Under the pieces are notes generated by a model. That model saw only the letters and a list, made by a program, of their open reading frames with translations, was not told the DNA's origin and searched no databases. A program made the position numbers and the translations under genes. This document shows positions 53,813 to 62,800 of a stretch of 64,000 nt of DNA, in pieces (the stretch's first letter is position 1; each line of letters opens with the position of its first letter). Origin of the DNA: Strongylocentrotus droebachiensis (taxonomy: Eukaryota; Echinodermata; Echinoidea; Camarodonta; Strongylocentrotidae); the NCBI GenBank assembly GCA_035222895.1, contig JAVYIG010000173.1, positions 620,001-684,000 of the forward strand, given 5' to 3'.

Positions 53813-56800
53813 GACAGAGAGAGAGAGAGAGAGGCAGATAGAGACAGGAGAGGAGAGGGAGAGAGAGATAGAGAAAGACAGATAGAAACAGACAAACAGG
53901 CACAGAGATACAGAAAGAGAGAGAGAGAGAGAGAGAGAGGGGACAGACAGATGGACAGACAGACAGACACAGATAGAGGAAGGAGGGGGGGGGGGGGGAA
54001 GACAAATAGAGAAATACAGAGACAGAGGGAGAGGGGAGAGAGAAAAGACAGACAGAGATAGTGGGAGAATGGAGAATGAAAAAGAGATAAAAACAGACAA
54101 ACAGACAAGGAGATATATATATAAAGACAGAAATAGAGGGAAAGGGAGGGAGAGAGATAGAGGGAGGGGGAGAGAAAAAGATAAATTGAGAGAGAAAGAC
54201 AGATAAAGAAATACAGAGACAGAGGGAGAGGGGAGAGAGAAATACAGATAGAGAAAGACAGAGACAGATTGAGAGAGAAAGACTGATTGAAACAGACAGA
54301 CAGTGACAGAGGGAGAGGGGAGAGAGGTTGACAGACAGACAGATATGGAGGGGGAATGGAGAAAGAAAGAGATAGCAAGATAGACAGACAGACATATAGA
54401 GACAGAGATAGAAAGAAGTGAGAATGATTAACAGAGAAACAAAGAGAGAGAGAGAGAGAGAGAGAGAGGAAGACAACCAACCTTTGCTCTTTGATGCAAG
54501 GAATCTCTCCAGGAGGATCCGATCCCTCAAAAGGGAGATTGGGAGAGAAAGACAGACAGACATACAGTATATAGACAGAGACAGAGTTAGAAAGGAGTGA
54601 GAATGACTAACAAAGAAGCAGAGAGAGAGAGAGGAAGACAACTAACCTTTGCTCTTTGATGCAAGGAGTCTTTTAAGGAGGATCCTATCCCTCGAAAGGG
54701 AGATTGGGAGAGAAAGACAGACAGACATATATAGACAGAGACAGAGTTAGAAAGGAGTGAGAATGACTCACAAAGAGGCAGAGAGAGACAGGAAGACAAC
54801 TAACCTTTGCTCTTCGATGCAAGGAGTCTCTCCAAGAGGATCCGATCCCTCGAAAGGGAGATTGGGAGAGAAAGACAGACAGACGTATATAGACAGAGAC
54901 AGAGTTAGAAAGGAGTGAGAATGACTAACAAAGAAGCAGAGAGAGAGAGGAAGACAACTAACCTTTGCTCTTCGATGCAAGGAGTCTCTCCAAGAGGATC
55001 CGATCCCTCGAAAGGGAGATTGGGAGAGAAAGAGAGATAGAGAAATACACAGACAGAGGGAGAGGGGAGAGAGAGAGAGAGATTGAGAAAGATAGAAATA
55101 CAGACATATAGAGACAGAGATAGAAAGGAGTGAGAATGACTAACAGAGAAACAGAGAGAGAGAGAGAGGAAGACAACCAACCTTTGCTCCTTGATGCAAG
55201 GAGTCTCTCCAGGAGAATTCTAAGACAAATAGAGCCAGGCAGACAGACAAAGAAGGAGGAGATGGGGAAGAGAAAGACAGATAGAGACAGAGACAGTGGG
55301 AGAATGTAGAAAGAAAGAGAGATTGACAAAGATAGACAGACAGACATATAGAGACAAAGATAGAATGACTAACAGAGAACCAGAGAGAGAGAGAGGATGA
55401 CAACCCACCTTTGCTCTTTGATGCAAGGAGTCTCTCCAAGAGGATCCGATCCCTCATCTCCTGCTTCCAGCTCCTGACCCACTCCAGGACAATATGGCCG
55501 TAGTTGAAGTTCTCGCAGTTCGCCGGTTCACCCGACACCATGATGTCCCCTCTCACCACGATGTCTTCAAGATACTGCTTGGCTTCCGGGTCACTGGGTG
55601 GACACCACTCCTCTCTTTGCTTGTCACCTTCGTGCCTTTACGATGCAAAGGTATTACATAGTCATTAAATCTTAGGTGACAAAAGGTACATTTTGTTTGA
55701 AGTGTCATGTATAGGGTAGGTAATCAAGAAAACAAATACAGGGTGGATATTTTTATTCCAGAACATGAAGAATTTTTAGATGATTTTGGCAAGTGTTATG
55801 TACTAATTTTCATGTGTACATGTGCTTGCCATAATAGACATGCTATATTGACATGAACATGTATTATAGATGAAATGTATGTTTTAAAAGATGACAAATA
55901 TGATGCATAATTAAGAGGAAGAGTTTTCCCACAATGTTACGAACCTTCAAAGTTTAAAACAAAGGAAAATAAAGCAGTGTTTAGCCATGAACACCAGATA
56001 ATTAGTGCCTCTCGATCTTTTCTGCAGCTAGAGCCTGTGCTTTCCAGACTTCAAGCAAATGTTCTCACCAATTTTTCCTATTCGATATTCTGAAGCTAAA
56101 GTTTTTGTTTTCTCAAATGTATGAGAATGAATATCTCATAATAAATGCCTCTTTGCTCTTTTCTGAAGTAATACATGTAGGATCTCTACTTTCTAAAAGG
56201 ATTTTTTTTTTTTAAATCATCACATGACCCCTACCGTTTGCTCTTTTCTGAAGCGAGAGCCTTCGCCTTCTCAAACGACTGACAGGTGTAGAGATGTTCC
56301 AACTGATGGACAAAATGAACCATGTCTGCTTCCTCCTTGGTCAAGTCTTGTGATTGGTTCAGCTCAGAAATCTGTGGTTCGATTCAAAAGATGAAATGAA
56401 CTGAAATCTTCTCTTTTACACAAGTCAAGAGAGAGACATACAGACAGACAGACAAAGGGAGACGGACAGATAAAGACTTACACATGGGTGCACATGCAAC
56501 AGAATGAGGTGGAGAAAAAGTGTGAGTGAGTGAGAAAGAGAGATGGAGAGAGAGAGAGAGAGACAGATAGAGAGAGAGAAAGAGAGAGAGAGCGCAAGGG
56601 GAGAAGAACGAAAGGAAATAAAGAAAGTGACATATGGAATGGCTCGTGATATATGGAATGAGCCAGAAGTATTTTATCTCTGTATATGAGCTAACTTTCT
56701 TCTGGCTACAAAATAGACAAATTGTATTCCTACAAGTACAACAACAACAACAACAAAATGTATCATTTATATTATAGTTTAAGGTGATCATTATATCAGC

Positions 56801-59800
56801 TAAGAATATATATTGTGAAATTTTAGTTCTACTATTTATTCTAAAAGAAAAAAGGTCTAGACTACAAGATTTGTTGTTGTCTAGTGGAAACGTCAACAGA
56901 CTGTGGATCACATGGTTTGCAGTTTCGAGTCCCTGCCACGGCACTAATACCTTTTAGCGAAGATATTAAACTACATTTGCTTCTCTCCACCCAGGAGTAG
57001 TGAATGGGTTCCTGGTAGGAATCAATCCCTTGAATGCTTTTAGTGCCTTAGGGAAGATGGGCTAGAGCCAGGGTAATAGTAATATTAAGTAGGCACCTTG
57101 GATATGAAATGGACATGTGCGAAATATGAGTGTAGCTATTATTATTATTACTATTATTATTCTTAAAGGTAATACAAAGTATTGGTATGGGGTCATGAAT
57201 TAGGTTCAAATGAACGTATTGGAAGCATATGCGATCCTACAATATTCAGTGATCGTTGTCGCGGTTGAAATCGAGTCTAAAGTGATGAAATTGTAAATAA
57301 TAAACTATTTATGTTGTATAGCTCCCTCTCAAGGTCGAAATATTAATTTAGCTATAAAAACAATGTTTCTTGACTAAAATCGACAGATTGCCTATTCCTG
57401 TTTGGAAATTATATATCACAACTACATATTCTGAGCATTTCATGGTCACAGATACCATGGGCCGTAGGCGCTATTTGAAATTTATCAAAATGTACCGGGA
57501 GCACCAGTAAATTTTTATATTCAGTTTTTCTCGAAGCAGAAGTGTTTTAAGGGCCAAATTTTCTGGTGCTTGTAATAGATCTACAGGGGCATCCAGCCAA
57601 TTTTCAAATTTCCCAAAACTTTGTATTACCTTTTACCCATTGCCTCCTGGAACCAGTTGGCCCTGTATCAGTAGTCTATAGGTTAAGATTGGTTTGTTTG
57701 AATACTTACCAAGAAGTCTCTCAGTCCTGTATTTGCAGTGTAAAGGCAGATCTTCTTGATCTCTTCGGTGACATTGAATCCCTATCAAATGATAAAACAC
57801 ACAGAGAATTGAATTCTGCTAGAAATAGAAAACTTTTTATTCAAAAGTTTTGGAAACGCCCCCCTCTCAAAAAATGAAATTATTACCAATCATGTGAAAG
57901 AATATGTTTTGACTAATACGTGATGATACAAATTTTCCACGGAAACCGCCTACTAATTGATATATTTGGTAAATTATTATATCTATCCGGACTGGATAGA
58001 TATCGCGTAGTGCCATATATATCTTTCTGTGTACAGTGCTTGTAACTTTACCAAGACTGGGCCAAATTTCTTATCATTTGATTCCAGAACCTTGCAGTAC
58101 ACACCAATATTTATATGCTAGATGATCAACCTTTTCTGATCGATTCCACAACGTTTCTTTCACAATGCAATCGCATGACCAGAACTGATCTATACCTTTA
58201 AAAATAGATATTCAGAGGCAAATCGAATGTTCATTAACAAGACTCAACATCCTTAAAACTTATTTATGTACATTCTTAACGCTTCACTGCAAACATCTAT
58301 TTGTACTCACAGACATGTTAACGGCAATAACAAATTTGCAATTGTTTTTTCTACACAAAGACAACTAATGTTGTATGATATGCATAATCCTCTGTCATAT
58401 TGTGAGTAGCATTTACTCCAACTAAAATACTAGTCAAATGCCATATTTTAATAATCAGATTATTAATTATTTCCTTTTCTTACAGGGGAGTAATGATTCC
58501 TTGAATGTCTTTCTATAACCTACCAAGTTTTGAAGCATTGTGTAAGCTGTCTCAGTCTCTGCATTTAGAAGCGAGGCATAGACCTGAGCAAGGCCACTAT
58601 CTACCAGGAGAGGGAGCCCTTTAGCTTTAGATTCCAATGATGTGAGAGGTTGCTGCGCCTCCGTTTGTTGAAGCTGTAGATGGTACCGCTGCTTCCTCAG
58701 GAATGCCTGGGCCAAAGGAATCTGGCGTTTCAAGATGGCAGCTTGGATGATCTCCTGTCGAAGGTCAAAGGTCAAAAGCCAATGCAAAATGTGACCAATT
58801 GAATATAATGAGAGGGGAAAAAAGGTGTAATAGTTTGCATTTTTTCAAAGTGGGTGTGCAATGTCATTTCATGAAGACAATTTTTTTTAAGAAGTGAGTT
58901 TTCAAATTTAGTGATTGGTCAACAGATATTTGTATAGTTTGTGTATCTATAAAACGTACATTTTTTAATGAAAATTATCAGTGCAAAAGGTTTCTCATGG
59001 ACAATAAATTGTCCCTATCCCAAAAACATACATTTTCTATGAAAATTGTCACTGCAGCAAGTATCTTATGGACACTTAAACTGGCCCTATCTGTACAAGA
59101 AACATCTTTCAATGAAAACTGTTACTGCAAATGGTTTCTTATGGTCACTTAAATTGGCCCTATCTGTCAAAGATCCATCGTTCTAAGAAAATTGTCACTG
59201 CAACAAGTATCTTATGGACACTTAAATTGGCAATATCTGTCAAAGATATGTCTTTCCATGAAAATTGTCATCAAGATTCTGGGGGACACTTCAATTGGCC
59301 CTATAATCTGTAAAAGAAACATATTTCTATGAAAACTGTCACTGCAACAAGATTCTGGTGGATACTTCAATTGGACATGTAATCATGATAATCAAATATT
59401 ATATACAATACCTGCGGGGACATAGATTTCCAAGCATGCATTGTAGCTCCCATCGTCTTGTCTGTACCTGAGTAGTATGTATCAGGAGGAGATAGGCCAC
59501 CTACATGCACATCAATCAGAAAAGAAATAAGGTATCAGACATTCATGCTTTACATAGAGGTTCTCATCGGGAAATGGTGTCTAGAAGAACTGAGAGCTCA
59601 CATGGATGGGATCAAAGTGATGACGGTGAATATAGCTAGTCACTTTACTAGGTCTTAATGGAAGAAATCAAGAATAAATGCAAAATGACATAAGTTACAT
59701 TTTGTTATGCGTATAGAATGATCATATCTTTTACACCCCTCCCCCTAAAATTGTTGTGATTTCCAGACCAAAAATGACATACCGGTAAGTTACATTTTGT

Positions 59801-62800
59801 TGTATGTATAGAATGATCATATCTTTTACACCCCTCCCCCTAAATTTGTTGTGATTTCCATACAAAGAATTTATAACTGAAATCTCTGTATATTCTTGTA
59901 TCCAAAATGAGTTTAATTTGTTACTTCAGTAATTTTATATATTTGTGAATTAATTGATATGAAAGATTATAAGAGGAAATTTAAAGCTTTAATGTAATCT
60001 ACAAAGAACAAGATAAATCAAGCAAGAGTAGGAAAAAATTGGATGCAAGCAAATAAAAATGCAAGGGAGAAAAGAAAAGCAAACAAATATGTATATTAGT
60101 CATAAATAAGGTAAAGATCTTTAACAATGTATACAATATATCTAACTTCAATTGATAAGAATTGAAATTTTAGTGATAAAAAACACAAAGGAAAGCTGTT
60201 ATACTGTACATGTAGTACTGAACATGCCACAGCTACATGTTCATCTAAATCCAATAATTCTTTGATTAAAGTTCAATTTTCTTCAACACCCTACAGTTCT
60301 GCTTTTCTAAAATTGCATATGATATTATTGTAATCTATGGCTTACAAGCTTCCTGTTGATAAGTAATTCATCTATTTCATTTTTCACTTCCGACATATGC
60401 TACAGCCTTCTCAAAACCCACCCTTTTAAACAGTTATAGTATACTGGAGGCGCACACATGTATAGTAGTTAATTCCTTTCAACTGAATTGTATTGTATGT
60501 TTTAGTAATTTTTTGTTGTTGTTGTTGCTTTTAAGCTATTGAACATGTTGAATAATTAAACTTAGTTAGACAGTACCACCTGTGCACTTAGAAACGTCTG
60601 TATAAAAGGCTCTTTAAATGTAATTATTATTATTATTATTTTATTATTACAGGCTACAATGGATCACCTGAATCTGTCTCGTCTTTGTCAGGGAACATCC
60701 ATGTTGGTGCTCCCTTGAGATGACCTCTCAGCTTGACGGTGTGACCGATCAACTTCTTGAGGATGTCCTCAAGATCATGATTGGTTCCTTCAAATCCCTC
60801 TGTCATGACCACCACAGATACTGCCTTGGGCGCCGTTTGAGGCCGGTCGGACTCCAGGGATGATGGAACCGATGATGATGGTGAGATGCCAGTACCAGAA
60901 GATGCGGTCCATTGAGTGTTTCTCTGAGACGATGGCACCAAACGGGAGCTGGAGGACCTACAGACGTGTTCCAGGGAGTCGGTGGCATTGTGGATGAGCT
61001 TATTGAGATGGTTTAAGGCCAGGTTCAGGACCTGGAGGGCATACTGCTTGGACTGCATCTCCTTGATGTTGCCACCGATAGCCAGGCAGAGGAGATCCAT
61101 GGCTAACCAGAGCTGCGTCGCATCGTTAGAGGAGGAGAGATCACTGTGGTGTGAGGAGGATGCCACAGTAACAGGGGCAGTGTGTTGCTTTAATCTGAAC
61201 ACTGAGAAGGGAAACAAGAAGTAATCCTACTTTAATAATAATAATATTGGTTCTTGTAAAGCGCATATCACATTATATAACGCCTCTATGTGCTGCCTGT
61301 GCCCTTCTTTAAATGGTGTATTGGTAATAATTTGTTACTTGACAAATATTCACAAAAACATAAACAGCCTATTATCTATCACTCTTTGTATAAATGTCTG
61401 ATATGAAATAATAATTCTTTTGGACACCAATTTTAAACACATAGGACCATAACAGAGCTATAATACCCCATCAGTTGGGAATTGTTTTAATACCAATTCT
61501 TACTAATATACTCCTTCGCTGACATGCCATAAGTTGTACCATTCAGTATCGAATAATTTTCATGGTGTGTCATTTGTCATGATGATATAAATACAAGAAA
61601 ATGGACAAAGGAACGTATTTGAAGATGTTCATGAACAGGTTCTGAGGAGCTTACTATCTTTCAACCTGTGTGATGAGTCTTTAAAGTGTTTCTCTTTGTC
61701 ATTGCTTGGCTTGTGCATAGATCATAAATAGATTGTAAAATTCATTCATTAATCTTTGTAAAATAAAGGGATAAATGAATATATAGTAGATGATTTGAGA
61801 AATTACTATTCTCTCTGCTCTTTAGGAAGAAAGCTATAGTATCCAGCTGCCTGTGTTTGAGTCCAATCTCTAAGGCATGGATAGGAATAGAACAGTGATC
61901 CCAGTTGTTGAGATGGCAGAGTGCCTCGGTAACAGCAGCAGACTTGTACACCATCATCTGCAAGCAATGAAAAATATGATTTTACTTCAAAAGTGTATTC
62001 TGAAGGATCTAAGAATTTAATCCCTGAATTGAGAATTGACGGAAATAGATGAATATTGTATAACATGTTCCTCAACAGGTGAAGAATATTAATTTATGCT
62101 ATCACTTAGAAATGTGCTGAGCCGAAGAGTAGTATTCTGAAGCCCATGTGGTATTTTATATTAGAAGAAGTCTTTCAACTGTCAAAATCAATGTGTATCA
62201 GTTCAAGTCGTTGATTAGTCTCTTGACATATTAACGGGGCTATGTAAATATCTGAGAGAGACATCTGCATAAGCACCACAAAAGAAATATGTGCAATTAA
62301 AATTTGTTAAGACTATTATCATATCTCTTCCTGAACCCCCCCCCCCCTAGTTTTCAGAATACCATCTCAGATACTAGGAGAATTGTGTTAATATGGACGT
62401 TTTAATTTTCTATCTGACATGACCTAACCAGGCATTACATTAAATAAGTAAAACAGTTCCAAAAAATGATATTTCATAAGAAAATGTAATATCCACATTT
62501 CAAAATCACATTATCTTGTAAAAGAAATGGTATTTTTGTTTGTTTTGCCAACTTTACCTTGCTGACAACTGATTCTTGTTCCATACTGATAGAGAGTAGT
62601 CTGACCTCTGACCTAGTTAACAGGGCGTGTGGCTGAGTAGGGTCTTCAGAGATGGACAACAGGGTTGGTTCCTGAAAACTAATGAAAACAAAAACAACAA
62701 TCAAATGTGTAGGCATCAACTGAAACAACAGCAACAAGAGCAACCCAGACGAGTTGGCTCAGTCGGTAGAGCCTCTGCCTGCTTGTCGACCCAAAGTTTG

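Noticed and set aside
53574..54641. A 355-codon open frame on the minus strand, rich in Ser, Leu and Cys
   Set aside because: It is the translation of GA/CT dinucleotide repeats and is open in several frames at once. No domain or splice structure supports it.
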